From Bacteroides sp. (GTDB lineage Bacteria; Bacteroidota; Bacteroidia; Bacteroidales; Muribaculaceae): DNA of 64,000 nucleotides. The position numbers and the translations under genes are program-made. The stretch is taken from positions 4,620 to 68,619 of the forward strand of contig JAAVCL010000009.1 of the NCBI GenBank assembly GCA_014802335.1. The letters are read 5' to 3'. The notes beneath the pieces were generated by a model. The model worked only from the letters and a program-made list of their open reading frames with translations. It searched no databases and was not told the DNA's origin. This document shows positions 33,701-42,153 of the stretch, piece after piece. Positions within the stretch are counted from its first letter, which is position 1, and every line of letters starts with the position of its first letter.

Positions 33701-34241
33701 TTTCTACCACATCTGTTATGTTGCGGATTGCAGTCATAACATGCGCACTTTCGCCATTCAGCTGATCGGGGCCATACACGGCGCCGTCGTTCGAAGACTT
33801 GCCATATTTTATACCGCTAAGGAAATCAGCCTTGCTGACGTCACCGGTATGATTTCTTACAAAAGAAGAAATCTCAGTTTTAGCATTTGCAACGAGCAAC
33901 CAGTCGCCTTCGGTCACCTCTCTTTTCTTCATTCTGATAGAGCCGGGGGTATCGCCCGAGGGGGCGGTGCAATTATCGTCACCGGGAGTGAAATAGAGGG
34001 GTGATTCCCACAGATTACCATCCTTGAAAATCACGAGAGTCAGGTTACTCACCTTGTCGCGCGTGGCATCGTCAGCCCGAGTTGCATTGAGCACTTCCAT
34101 CTGCATGCCCGAGTTGGTGAAGGCGATTAGATATTCATCCTCCTCAACCTTCACGCCATCCCAGTGAAAATCGTCGGAGCAACCGCCGAGGGCGAGCAGC
34201 AACAGAAGAGAAAACAGTATTTTGATATGCTTTTTCATCAT
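30702..34241 (-). CDS. Giant fimbrial tip-type lipoprotein with FISUMP and glycan-binding-like modules
   Basis: 1179 residues. Lipobox LGGC (Cys21). The N-terminal 350 residues are fimbrillin-like, with TRAD at 54-57 as likely protease site. About 630-790 is a FISUMP-type domain (YWLDRNLGAMSAGMG; CPDGWGVPSYAQM). About 805-910 resembles starch-binding module 26 (HVFLYYLNSDGSKTY, TTWPGEQV, YVIFNTV). About 935-1045 and 1060-1179 are SusE/F-like beta-sandwiches (GTIWQDDAWRYNTYYLKE; IYGDFGSVENGFTNW). Last gene of the Mfa-type operon, where tip adhesins are usually encoded. Expected on the cell surface at the fimbrial tip; probable ligand a glycan, by inference from the modules. Confidence 0.75.
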   Translation of the reverse strand: MMKKHIKILFSLLLLLALGGCSDDFHWDGVKVEEDEYLIAFTNSGMQMEVLNATRADDATRDKVSNLTLVIFKDGNLWESPLYFTPGDDNCTAPSGDTPGSIRMKKREVTEGDWLLVANAKTEISSFVRNHTGDVSKADFLSGIKYGKSSNDGAVYGPDQLNGESAHVMTAIRNITDVVENQTAAEVFELKRIYSRISVEISGDLMFVMTGARLSRTVESGSLAAEKSSTVGTAAVSATEGWIAPADGLTWTSPSFKYAKKGEKIMTATYPYQVSKTAANNGKIMMMVRGYFNQGTKDEPKYESPCYYAIPLPDCEANRWWNIKINGCETEGRETPAEAEANPGGLSVEFEDAEPGIHNIISDGENVLAVVDTVKFDASGAGLTQNLIIKARKAGSSAPAFTIEPKDRAAATWFTGMENYASWPAQNITGTVESDNGLFTSKVTGTLKANVNEGSDRALVYTVKLNGTKLERDFVVYQKANDNLDYSSVVSIRLQIKKGSTVLHTINDYLKFIKPDASTTEKCYGLQPDENGGRVRNLGLHMPMPNGGVTYVYTLTAKNGATISETTYTFNDTDVPSGVGGTSKYSYATKSDYIEIKKGEVVYTLDLYHTGFFHNLHGEWFYYEVMQQGERDLYWLDRNLGAMSAGMGVRTSTGVLTSTAWPIVGENAMGEMYNLSEARAACPDGWGVPSYAQMRSMTVSSGFSQNRLATEPAHVTYIAPTYSFQALEDGQVKRINSYFPQNRILVDGGFSKDASSGYYLTKTGAGTSGWYQTMQFVGMNVTSQNIDYSNSQASVRCCAGSYDPQTESETYTCSVKGYTHVFLYYLNSDGSKTYLTTWPGEQVAVYTDINRYHPFEIEPTMSYNTDRLYVIFNTVNTSGVRTDSNMSEEDVKNRQGTKFVNGGWYNKDATPKLADVKAGNWVDGDTPGPDPVDEYKYIIKGTIWQDDAWRYNTYYLKEESGKWTYRSVTIKEGNFIVGKFKKSTTVNNNETNDNNRVACIGAANSNEKDFNVTAGNTKTISIMETESNNFSIKAGTYDIVIDPSAMTITVTNLEQGGNTTEDCKIYGDFGSVENGFTNWNTSGAEKTTTTDNNKYVYKVTAASTGEIFFRFVYKGTIYGPDSTSDDVEISTNGPNSNSPIAKANSESKAFKANLTAGKTYEIEFWREYNGQTRVAISTK

Positions 34242-34257
34242 TATAACTAATTCTTAA

Positions 34258-37200
34258 TTAGTACCAAATCTGATAATATTCCAGATTTCCATAGGAACTG
34301 AATTGCGCAGGTTTAGATTGGTCCTTACGATATTTGTTGTCTTTCCACAACATCTCATGCGTACCACCATCTCCTTTCCATTGAATTCCTCCTTGATTGG
34401 CAGAAACCATCTGATTAAAATTGGCTATATCAGCGGAAGTTTCAAGAACCACTATATACCATTCATTATTAACCTTAGTGCCGGTTTTAACCGACCAATC
34501 ACTATTAGGATAGAAATTAGTCCAATTACCATTATTTTCTATCTGATAGAATAGAATACCACTGCTATCAGTTGTTCCGGTGTGCCAGTAAAGCGCAACC
34601 CCTTTAGATTCGGGTGCTTCAAGGCCACTGGCATCGACGGTGTAGATATTGTTTGAACCGTATCTTTCCTGAATGCCCAGGGTAGTTTCCTTCTTGAATC
34701 GGGTCTTATCCTGAATGTCAATCTGACTGCTGTCATCGTAGAAGATTACACCGTCTAAGCTTGACACGGTACCTGTAATCGGATATTGCCAGTAGTAATA
34801 GTCGCCGTCTTCCTGACGGGTAGCTTTATGTTCGCTATATTCACCAAACCACTTTCTGCCACCCGTCCAAGTGTAACAGTAAGTCTTCGCAGCATTGATC
34901 TCAGACTTCTTGACACGAATCACGAGTGAATTTACCGGTTGTTCCTCAACTTCATATTCTTCGCGACGGTCGTCAGAGAACGAACAGTTATCACCACCTA
35001 TCTTCTGGTCTAACAAGAACCATGCTTCCTTGTCGGTATAGTTAGGAATAAGGATACCGGGCTGTGCATATTCGGGGTAGCGGGCATTCGGATTCGTGGT
35101 GTGTCCGTTTGTGAACATTACAAGAGCTTGGCCGGGTTTTACAATCAGAGGTAGTTCTATCTTCCACCAGCCGTTCTCCTCCTCGGTCATACCGATTCCG
35201 GGCCAAAGATACCCATTTTTACCGGGGTGACTTCCGGATTTACAACTACCGCAAGTTGATTGGGTGTAGTCCACAAGCTGTACTTTCATATACTTTTCAT
35301 CCGGGAGGTCCTCTCCGGGATTACCCCAGTCCGTTCCTACACTGTATCCGGTAACGTCTTCACCACCGAATGTAATCGATGTTGTATTTCCGGTTATATT
35401 ATCTATTGAACCTCCATCCTTTTTCCAGCCTTTGAAAGCCCGGTTTCCGGTGAAGTCGTATTCAAGCCAGTTAATGTTGTTACTTCCCGAGGATCCGAAC
35501 ACCGGCAGACCCTTGTAATAAAGGGGCTGATATACATAGATGTGGGGAGAATTCCAGGGAGTGCCATTTATAGCCTTGAAGTGGATTGTATAGACCGACG
35601 GGTTGGGCACAATCTCCAGCTCGGCTTTCTTTGATTCGACTCCTGATGCCGAGGCCGAGAATGTCGCATCTATTTCTTTTGAGAAACAAGACACGTCGGT
35701 CGGATCGACCAAAGTGACCTTTATGAAACCTGAATTGGGGAACGATCTGTTACCTTCTTTCAGATAAGATGTGTTAAAAAGGTTGTTAGGCACCGAAGTG
35801 TTTAAGGCTTTGATGTCAATTCTGTTGGTGATCGCAGTCGAGTCGGATGCGCAGATCTCGATATAGATACCCTTTGAATTGGTTTGATCGTAACCTTTTT
35901 GGGTATTCTCGTTGTTATAGGCCGACATCATAAGTTTCAGATTATCGGCGTTGGTCGAATAGTCGAACCAGAGAGAATAATCGGGCTCGTTCACGATGTT
36001 GGCAATCGAAAGCGAACGATATGAAGGGAGCAGACGGAGATAAGGGGTAAGGTCAACCTCTTTCACGGCCACCCACTTGCGGATATTACCTGCAATCACC
36101 CAGAAACCCATGTCATCGCCGGTGAGATGATCCTGACGCAGCGGGAGGTCGGGATTCACATTAACAATGAGTACACCGTTTGCTCTGTCTTCAGTAACCT
36201 TGAAGAGGGGAAGTTCGGAAGTCATCGAACCATACTTCACCTTCGAAGACTCGAAAGTGAGGCTCGGAGCATCCGTTGCGTATTCCACTTCCACAGGCTC
36301 GTCACCATCCACCAGGTTAATTTCAGTTTTAGCCACGTAAAGATTACTGATACCGGCCAGCTGCACAGCAAGGTCTTTCGCGTTCCACGAAACGACTCTC
36401 CAGCTGTATTCCACCTCGCCGTTATCGGCCACCATGGCCACCACGTCATAGAAATGGCCACGCTGAATATCGCCGCTCACGTTCTCGTCGTGGTTGCTCG
36501 CCGGGTCGCCACAGCCGAATTTCACAACCTTCGGGTCTCCTTTGGGAGTATGAAGCTGCAGTTTAGTTGTATTATCCTCATTTTTTTTCACACACTCGGG
36601 CACATACATAGTGGCCTGCCAGGCAAAGCTTGTCCAGCCGCCTGAACCTGACTTTACGGTCGTGAACCCGTTGAGAGGGTCATTGGTCAGATCCTCGCGT
36701 ATTGCGGTCCAATAAGACAATGGCTCTGCGGCCTGCGCGGCCGAAAGCTCATAATGTGTTCCTGTAAAGCCTGTATAATCCTTAGCACTCCCCTTCATTG
36801 AGCCGGCATTGAACACTTCTGAAGGAGTGTAAGCCTTCAACACGTCAACATTGTTGATCTTAAAGGGGGTTTTATCGCCGAAGGCATTGTTGTAAATCAC
36901 GGTGAGGCGCACCTTGGCGCAAACAAACTCCAGATTTGCCACCACCTGTTTCTCCTGACCATCCTTCACCTCGGCGCTGATGCTCTTGGCCATAGGGAGG
37001 CCATTGGCAGCCACCGGGAGATTCTGGCCATATTCATACAGCAGAGCCTTGACATCATCTTCGAGTCCGGCAACTGTTTCACTCTTTTCGAGATTCGTCT
37101 TCAAATCACCTTCAACCGGGATGTTGGCAAGCACATAAAGAGTATAATCGGCAGGAACAACCTGCAATTTGTAACTGCGGTAAACGTCTTCCACCTCGGT

Positions 37201-37485
37201 CGACATATCCTCGGTGAGTTCGGCAAAGAAATGCTTCTTAGTTCCCCCCTCGGTATAGAAACCGGCCACGGCAAGTTGCTTGATCGCACCCTCTTCGGCC
37301 GCCACCTCGCCATGTTGGTCTGAGCTTTCGGCACGTGTGTTCTCACGCGCCATCTCGGTGGAAGGGATAAGCAGATTGATTGTGGTGCGACCGTCGGCCC
37401 CGGGCAGGGAGAACGGCTCATCGCTACAAGCGGTGAGCAGCAGCGAGCACACAGTTATGAAAAAAAACAGAAATTTACGTATCAT
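34258..37485 (-). CDS. Giant fimbrillin-type lipoprotein with four starch-binding-like modules
   Basis: 1075 residues. Lipobox LTAC (Cys20), TRAE at 50-53 as likely processing site, and a fimbrillin-like N-terminal half (VVPADYTLYVLANIP; CAKVRLTVIYNNAFG; about 30-400). The C-terminal 440 residues hold four aromatic-rich modules at about 630-700, 730-830, 850-955 and 965-1075, each with patterns of CBM25/26 type: IYVYQPLYYKGLPVF, YLWPGIGMTEEENGWWKIEL, YCYTWTGGRKWFGEY, ILFYQIENNGNWTNFY. CGSC and other Cys in module 2 may form a disulphide. 16 bp upstream of the 1179-residue gene. Proposed role: accessory tip subunit that binds alpha-glucan or similar glycan. Confidence 0.75.
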   Translation of the reverse strand: MIRKFLFFFITVCSLLLTACSDEPFSLPGADGRTTINLLIPSTEMARENTRAESSDQHGEVAAEEGAIKQLAVAGFYTEGGTKKHFFAELTEDMSTEVEDVYRSYKLQVVPADYTLYVLANIPVEGDLKTNLEKSETVAGLEDDVKALLYEYGQNLPVAANGLPMAKSISAEVKDGQEKQVVANLEFVCAKVRLTVIYNNAFGDKTPFKINNVDVLKAYTPSEVFNAGSMKGSAKDYTGFTGTHYELSAAQAAEPLSYWTAIREDLTNDPLNGFTTVKSGSGGWTSFAWQATMYVPECVKKNEDNTTKLQLHTPKGDPKVVKFGCGDPASNHDENVSGDIQRGHFYDVVAMVADNGEVEYSWRVVSWNAKDLAVQLAGISNLYVAKTEINLVDGDEPVEVEYATDAPSLTFESSKVKYGSMTSELPLFKVTEDRANGVLIVNVNPDLPLRQDHLTGDDMGFWVIAGNIRKWVAVKEVDLTPYLRLLPSYRSLSIANIVNEPDYSLWFDYSTNADNLKLMMSAYNNENTQKGYDQTNSKGIYIEICASDSTAITNRIDIKALNTSVPNNLFNTSYLKEGNRSFPNSGFIKVTLVDPTDVSCFSKEIDATFSASASGVESKKAELEIVPNPSVYTIHFKAINGTPWNSPHIYVYQPLYYKGLPVFGSSGSNNINWLEYDFTGNRAFKGWKKDGGSIDNITGNTTSITFGGEDVTGYSVGTDWGNPGEDLPDEKYMKVQLVDYTQSTCGSCKSGSHPGKNGYLWPGIGMTEEENGWWKIELPLIVKPGQALVMFTNGHTTNPNARYPEYAQPGILIPNYTDKEAWFLLDQKIGGDNCSFSDDRREEYEVEEQPVNSLVIRVKKSEINAAKTYCYTWTGGRKWFGEYSEHKATRQEDGDYYYWQYPITGTVSSLDGVIFYDDSSQIDIQDKTRFKKETTLGIQERYGSNNIYTVDASGLEAPESKGVALYWHTGTTDSSGILFYQIENNGNWTNFYPNSDWSVKTGTKVNNEWYIVVLETSADIANFNQMVSANQGGIQWKGDGGTHEMLWKDNKYRKDQSKPAQFSSYGNLEYYQIWY

Positions 37486-37502
37486 GACAAGGTATAGAGA
37501 AC

Positions 37503-38951
37503 TTATTCAAAAGATATTTCGAAACCACCGCGATGATAAGTCCACTTAGCGGGGGGATTGATTCGGATGCTGATGTCTTGCTTACCCGACTCGGGGGTGT
37601 CGTTGGGATCGTCTCGGCGCGGGAGCGAGGTGACGGACGTGACGGAGGTCTGGTAAATGTGGTTACGGACCACGGCGTATTCCATCGGTGAGATATCGCC
37701 ATCTGTGGGGTCGGTGTCGGTCGATTGGTCGCCTTTCGTGCCACCATGGCGGATGGTGTGGCGGTATGTCACCGCGTAGCCGCCGAGTTTGTCATCCCAT
37801 TTCACTGCAAACCAATCGGCACCGGGGTTGGCGTCGCGGTAGCGGAGGGGCGACTGGAACACTCCGTCGTCGTAGTAGTAGAGGGTAGGGTGCTTGCCGT
37901 CGGCTGTCAGTTTGGTGCCGTTGAGGTAGGCGGCGAGATCAGCGTCGCATTTCGCACCGGGGCGCAACACGGCGGTGAGCTGGAAACCGGTAGAGTTGGA
38001 GATGGTCAGCGTCGAATGGTCATGCACGTTCTCCGGCATGTAAAATACCTTCTGGAAATCCGAAGCCGTGGTGGGAAGGTCAACGGCTGAGGCGTGGAAC
38101 TGCGTTCCGCCCGTCGGGATAGTCACGAGGCCTTCGGCTTCAGTCGTTTTATAGGTAAGACGCATGAAGGCGGAAGGCTCAAGGTTGATGGGAGTGATCT
38201 GCTTGAACTCAGCGATAAGAGAGCCGTCGCTGTTCTGAATATCATATTGATGATTTCCTGATTCAGACTCATCCTTGAAATCGAGGCGCGAGATTGCGCG
38301 CACGAGGTCGAATTTCTGACGGTCGGTACCCGAGTTGCCAACCAGCACGGGATTTTCACGCGAATATTCCGTATCCTTCTCGAGGCGGAAAGAGATCGGT
38401 TTCGCACAACTCATAGGCATATCCTTCGAGGCCTCCACATCGGCACAGCCAAGTTTGGTCCATGACGCTGAGGAAGTCGTGATGCGGAGGGAGTTGAGTT
38501 CGTTGGGGCTGCTTGTAGAGCGGGCGGTGAGGATTTTGTTGAGGTCGTCGCCGGTGATATTGGCGGCCACATAGAGATCATAGTCCTTTTCAGCGGTCAG
38601 GGCATCGGAGACACCCATCATCACCTCATATTCACCGTTGCCTTGGTATTCGATATCTACGTTGTCTATAGTCTCGTTCCACGACTCAGGATATAACAGC
38701 GTCTGGGCCACGGCGACGATATCTCCCTTACCCTTCTCCGTAATATAACCGACCATAGTCTTAATCTTCGCGTCCCAGTCGTCGGGGACTCCGGCACGTG
38801 TGGGAGCATCGGTCTTCACCTTGAAAGAAATGCACACTTCGGCAGGGACATCCACCGGAGGCTGAAGACCTGCGGAATCCGCGGAACAGGCCGTAAGGAT
38901 TGCCGGAATCGTGAGGGTGAAAAGGGCCGGGATAATCAAAGAGCGTTTCAT
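37503..38951 (-). CDS. Fimbrillin family minor subunit lipoprotein
   Basis: 482 residues. Lipobox LTAC (Cys22), then VCISFKVKTDAPTRAGVPDD with the TRAG processing-like site at 51-54. The body has the fimbrillin pattern: KDYDLYVAANITGDDLN (about 120-136), RAISRLDF (about 210) and a C-terminal conserved segment (RIRINPPAKWTYHRGG-like end, here ISIRINPPAKWTYHRGGFEI). Similar to accessory subunits Mfa3/Mfa4 in position after the anchor subunit. Presumed to be between shaft and tip. 12 bp downstream of the anchor gene, same operon. Confidence 0.78.
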   Translation of the reverse strand: MKRSLIIPALFTLTIPAILTACSADSAGLQPPVDVPAEVCISFKVKTDAPTRAGVPDDWDAKIKTMVGYITEKGKGDIVAVAQTLLYPESWNETIDNVDIEYQGNGEYEVMMGVSDALTAEKDYDLYVAANITGDDLNKILTARSTSSPNELNSLRITTSSASWTKLGCADVEASKDMPMSCAKPISFRLEKDTEYSRENPVLVGNSGTDRQKFDLVRAISRLDFKDESESGNHQYDIQNSDGSLIAEFKQITPINLEPSAFMRLTYKTTEAEGLVTIPTGGTQFHASAVDLPTTASDFQKVFYMPENVHDHSTLTISNSTGFQLTAVLRPGAKCDADLAAYLNGTKLTADGKHPTLYYYDDGVFQSPLRYRDANPGADWFAVKWDDKLGGYAVTYRHTIRHGGTKGDQSTDTDPTDGDISPMEYAVVRNHIYQTSVTSVTSLPRRDDPNDTPESGKQDISIRINPPAKWTYHRGGFEISFE

Positions 38952-38963
38952 TACCTGAGAGAA

Positions 38964-39935
38964 TTAGAGGTCGACGTTAGTGTTGGAGAGATTTATAATC
39001 CAGCCGTTGATGGTGATCACGAGGCCGGCGATCTTGTCGCCCGAGGGTTCGAGCGAGAACTTGACAGTCCAGTTGTTCTGACGGTCGAGATATTCCTGCA
39101 GATTCGTGCCGGGGAGTTCGGCGGGATGAATCTTGGCGATGTATTCCACGAGATTCACGTCAAAGAGCGTCTTGCCGTCGGAGGCTGAAGTAATTTTGAG
39201 CCGTGCGTTAGAGTCGGAAGTGAGACGGCCCGTGGAGATCTCGGCCCATGCGTACTGGCGGGCATCGCCTGCGGCGGGGGTTGTGCCCTGCGCGCATGGA
39301 GTGTAGACACAATCGGCGCCCTGCGGAATCACGTTGTTGGCATGGTCGGTCACGTAATTATCGGCCGTGATAGAGAAATTGAAATCAGCGGGATTGATTG
39401 AGGTACCGTCCTCATAATCGAGTCCCACGCGAATATTGTTTGTATTGCGGATATAATCCAACGTCATCGAGCGGTGAGTCATATCGTCGGCATCAACCGA
39501 GAAATCGCTTGCCACGTGAAACTGATCGTGGAGACGCGCGTTCGACTCCGGGGCGCGTGTGCCGCGGATATATGCGAGGAGGTCAGCGTAATTGTGGAAA
39601 TCTTCCGGATGATGAGAGAAATCGAAAGAGGCGTCATCGCAGCGCATGCCACCGAATGCGATAGCGCGGTAGTTGCCGGCGGGGAGCTCGAGGTCGATAC
39701 GGTTGGAGTTGTCGAGATCGTAATGGCCGTAAAGGTCGCCGTTGCCATCGTAGATAAAGATATTAGAGCAATGCACATCAGAAGCGACACGATCAACGCC
39801 TTCCATATTGTTGGTGAAGGCCAGCGAGATCTCCACACCCTGCGGGCATGGGGCGAGGTCTTCATAAATCGCGTTGCAGGAAGATAAGGCGAGCGCGAGG
39901 GCAAAAGATGGAAGTATAAAGGACTTGGGTTTCAT
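38964..39935 (-). CDS. FimB/Mfa2 family fimbrial anchor lipoprotein
   Basis: 323 residues. Lipobox LSSC (Cys20) directly followed by NAIYEDLAPCPQGVEISLAF, the CxxIYxDLxxCPxGV signature of FimB/Mfa2. The C-terminus has YLDRQNNWTVKFSLEP and ITINGWIINLSNTNVDL, also typical. In Porphyromonas the homologue anchors the shaft and regulates its length. Unlike the other subunits here it lacks a TRA motif after the first strand, in line with an anchor that is not processed. It lies between the major subunit and the minor subunits. Confidence 0.9.
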   Translation of the reverse strand: MKPKSFILPSFALALALSSCNAIYEDLAPCPQGVEISLAFTNNMEGVDRVASDVHCSNIFIYDGNGDLYGHYDLDNSNRIDLELPAGNYRAIAFGGMRCDDASFDFSHHPEDFHNYADLLAYIRGTRAPESNARLHDQFHVASDFSVDADDMTHRSMTLDYIRNTNNIRVGLDYEDGTSINPADFNFSITADNYVTDHANNVIPQGADCVYTPCAQGTTPAAGDARQYAWAEISTGRLTSDSNARLKITSASDGKTLFDVNLVEYIAKIHPAELPGTNLQEYLDRQNNWTVKFSLEPSGDKIAGLVITINGWIINLSNTNVDL

Positions 39936-40058
39936 CTAAAAGAGACTTCATCTAAACAATAAAGGGTAACAATACTGAATAGATAGAGATTAGAAATTGA
40001 TGTCAGGTTAAAGAAATGAGAAAAAGGAAAAGAGAGAATGGTGAGGGAGAGAATTGGT

Positions 40059-40088
40059 TCTGTAAGGAGGTTTCACCCTCCTTACAGA
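40059..40088 (-). promoter_or_regulatory. Perfect 12-bp hairpin between major subunit and anchor genes
   Basis: TCTGTAAGGAGG (40059-40070) and CCTCCTTACAGA (40077-40088) with loop TTTCAC. On the minus strand no T run follows (AACCAATTCTC), so it is not a standard terminator. It could protect the 3' end of the major-subunit mRNA or cut down expression of the later genes. Confidence 0.7.
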
Positions 40089-40120
40089 TATATCAGAGCG
40101 TTTCAGCTCAGGGAGTTCGA

Positions 40121-41575
40121 TTAGAGCTCAACGCCGGTATTTGCAGTATTCTTGACCCAGGGAAGAACGCTAACCTGCATGTCGATGTAGAGCATCTGGT
40201 CTTCAACCTCATCGTGCGGAACATCTGTCTCGTCGTAACCAAGCTTGGCGATAGAGTTAACGCTGATCTTGTAGCAAGTGTTACGGATGATTGCAGTGTT
40301 GGTACGGTTACGATCCTCCTTCTTTACCTTAGAAACGTTGGTAAGGATCATGTTGTAGTAGCAGTAGAACTTGTCACCCTCCTTCTCATATACAGTTGCT
40401 GCCTGCTTAAGAGTTTCTACTGAAAGAGAAGTAGAATTCTGAGTAGCAGCAATCCAGGCCTTCTCTGTATCGGGATATTCAGAGTAGTCGAGTTCTTTAT
40501 TCTTAAACTGCTCGAACGTACCGAGAAGGTAGCCGTTGTGAGCATACACTTCAGTAGCATCAGCGGGGATCTTATCATAGGTGAATGAACACTTCACAGC
40601 AGCGAAAGAGAGGTACTGATAACCGAATACAGGAATGTCAGCTGTAACAGTATGAGGATGGGCATAAACAGTAGAAGACAAACCTTCTCCAGTCACTCCG
40701 GGGAGAACGAGATTATAGTTAAATGTCTTGAATTGCTTCTTGCCATCATTGTAATTACAACCGCCACCGGTTCCAGTTACATCGGGGTTTACTGTATAAC
40801 GAACACCTTCGGTAGGAGTCTGAGCCCACCAGAAGGTTGAAGCTTCGTGAGTGTGAATAGCCACACCTTCGATAGTAATCTTAAGATTGCTGAGACCCTT
40901 TTCAGTTGCTGTATATTCACCATCATTTATACCTGCGACATTCTCCATATCAAAGCGAGTAGCAAGACGAGTCAGGTTAACATTAACAGACTCACCTGTA
41001 CCACCGGCATTGATCAACCAAGCATTAGCCTTAGAGGAACCATCCTTGCCTTCGCCCGGAGCACTAAGATAAGCGAGATTATTTTCACCAGTCATAAGGA
41101 ATTGATTGGCGGTCCAAGTATTACCTGTGTAGTATTCTCTGTTATTATACGAAGCAATAGTCGCGCCGTTAGCCTGAGCATTAGCATAAACCTTAAGCTG
41201 AACCTGAGCAGCGCCAGAACCACCCTGTACAGTTGCCTTAAGATCATCGAACATGAATGAGGTAATTGCAAAATACGCATAACTATCACCATTAATTTCG
41301 GCGATATCATTGGTAGTGAAACGACGCAACTGCCTTCCATCCTTATCAAGAATAAAGAGAGTCACACTCTTAATGTTTTCCTCAGATTCACTTGAAGCAA
41401 CTGTCTCAGAGGGAGCCTGCTCATCGGCACGAGTAAGACCATTTTGAGAAATACGTACTGCAACGTAAGCGTCGCCTTCAGAGTTGGAAGTTCCGGGCTG
41501 TTCGGGAGCGTCGCTGGCGCAGCTTCCAAGTGCAAGGAGGCTTGTTGCGAGCGCAAACGAATAAATTTTTTTCAT
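40121..41575 (-). CDS. Mfa1-type major fimbrial subunit (fimbrillin) lipoprotein precursor
   Basis: 484 residues. Lipobox LGSC (Cys19), then YVAVRISQNGLTRADEQAP; Arg49 is the likely cleavage site for an Arg-specific protease, which frees the donor-strand groove. Middle: LTRLATRFDMENV and LPGVTGEGLSSTVYAHPHT. C-terminus: Mfa1_C type pattern IRNTCYKISVNSIAKLGY, then MQVSVLPWVKNTANTGVEL, a likely donor strand. It forms the shaft. It has its own consensus promoter (41917-41947) and a leader of about 335 nt, and is followed by a hairpin before the anchor gene, as expected for the most abundant subunit. Confidence 0.9.
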   Translation of the reverse strand: MKKIYSFALATSLLALGSCASDAPEQPGTSNSEGDAYVAVRISQNGLTRADEQAPSETVASSESEENIKSVTLFILDKDGRQLRRFTTNDIAEINGDSYAYFAITSFMFDDLKATVQGGSGAAQVQLKVYANAQANGATIASYNNREYYTGNTWTANQFLMTGENNLAYLSAPGEGKDGSSKANAWLINAGGTGESVNVNLTRLATRFDMENVAGINDGEYTATEKGLSNLKITIEGVAIHTHEASTFWWAQTPTEGVRYTVNPDVTGTGGGCNYNDGKKQFKTFNYNLVLPGVTGEGLSSTVYAHPHTVTADIPVFGYQYLSFAAVKCSFTYDKIPADATEVYAHNGYLLGTFEQFKNKELDYSEYPDTEKAWIAATQNSTSLSVETLKQAATVYEKEGDKFYCYYNMILTNVSKVKKEDRNRTNTAIIRNTCYKISVNSIAKLGYDETDVPHDEVEDQMLYIDMQVSVLPWVKNTANTGVEL

Positions 41576-41912
41576 GTCTGAAAAATTTAGATTAGTTAAT
41601 TATTATTTATGTTTTATTTGTGTTAATTCGTTAGGTTAACGACTGGTGTAGGTTAACGGTTGCGCCCTTTGGGCGGCTGGGCCATCGGTTGGCGGTGGGG
41701 TGATTATGTTGACTTGCGCGCATCGGGTAAGCACGCGCGGAGCGCGGTGCGATGTAAGCGAGTGGTGGATAATGGGTTAGTATCTACCGGTTAACGCGAG
41801 GGCCCTTGCAAGGCGGGGCCGGGTCTGGATAATCATTCCGGCCGGTAAGCGGCGGCTGGAGTTGAGTTTTTATGGTATTTTCGAGCGAGGAATTAGGCCT
41901 CGTCGGAAACAC
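41576..41912 (-). other. Long GC-rich 5' leader of the major fimbrial subunit
   Basis: About 335 nt between the predicted start of transcription (near 41912) and the ATG at 41575. It is much richer in G/C than the promoter and holds several possible hairpins, for example GGCCCTTGCAAGGCGGGGCC (41811-41820 region) and CCGGCCGG near 41840, plus two GGTTAACG(A/G) motifs. No open frame is convincing. The remaining part of the 578-bp gap (41948-42153) has no recognisable feature. Confidence 0.5.
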
Positions 41913-41916
41913 GGTA

Positions 41917-41947
41917 CAAATATAGGAAAAGTATTTTAAATGGCAAA
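41917..41947 (-). promoter_or_regulatory. Major fimbrillin promoter TTTG-N19-TATATTTG
   Basis: On the minus strand TTTG (41944-41947) and TATATTTG (41917-41924) are separated by exactly 19 bp, a full consensus match. Inverted repeats that would mark an invertible promoter were looked for on both sides and not found. Confidence 0.87.
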
Positions 41948-42153
41948 ATAATATTTTTATTAACCATAAGGCCTACTGCAAACTGATCTTTTTTTCATGT
42001 TTGATTTTTAGGGTTAGTGGGCAGGGTTGCCCCTTGCCCGGGTTAATAATTATGGTTTTATTTTATTTGTTTTTTGTTTGTTGTCTTTTTTCTTTCCTTG
42101 AATGCCCGTGGGTGGCGTTTACCGTGGGAGCGTTCAAGGGGTGGGCGCGGTGG

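Noticed and set aside
41576-42153. Invertible promoter for phase variation of fimbriae
   Set aside because: No inverted repeat pair flanks the TTTG-N19-TATATTTG promoter and no site-specific recombinase gene is in the window.
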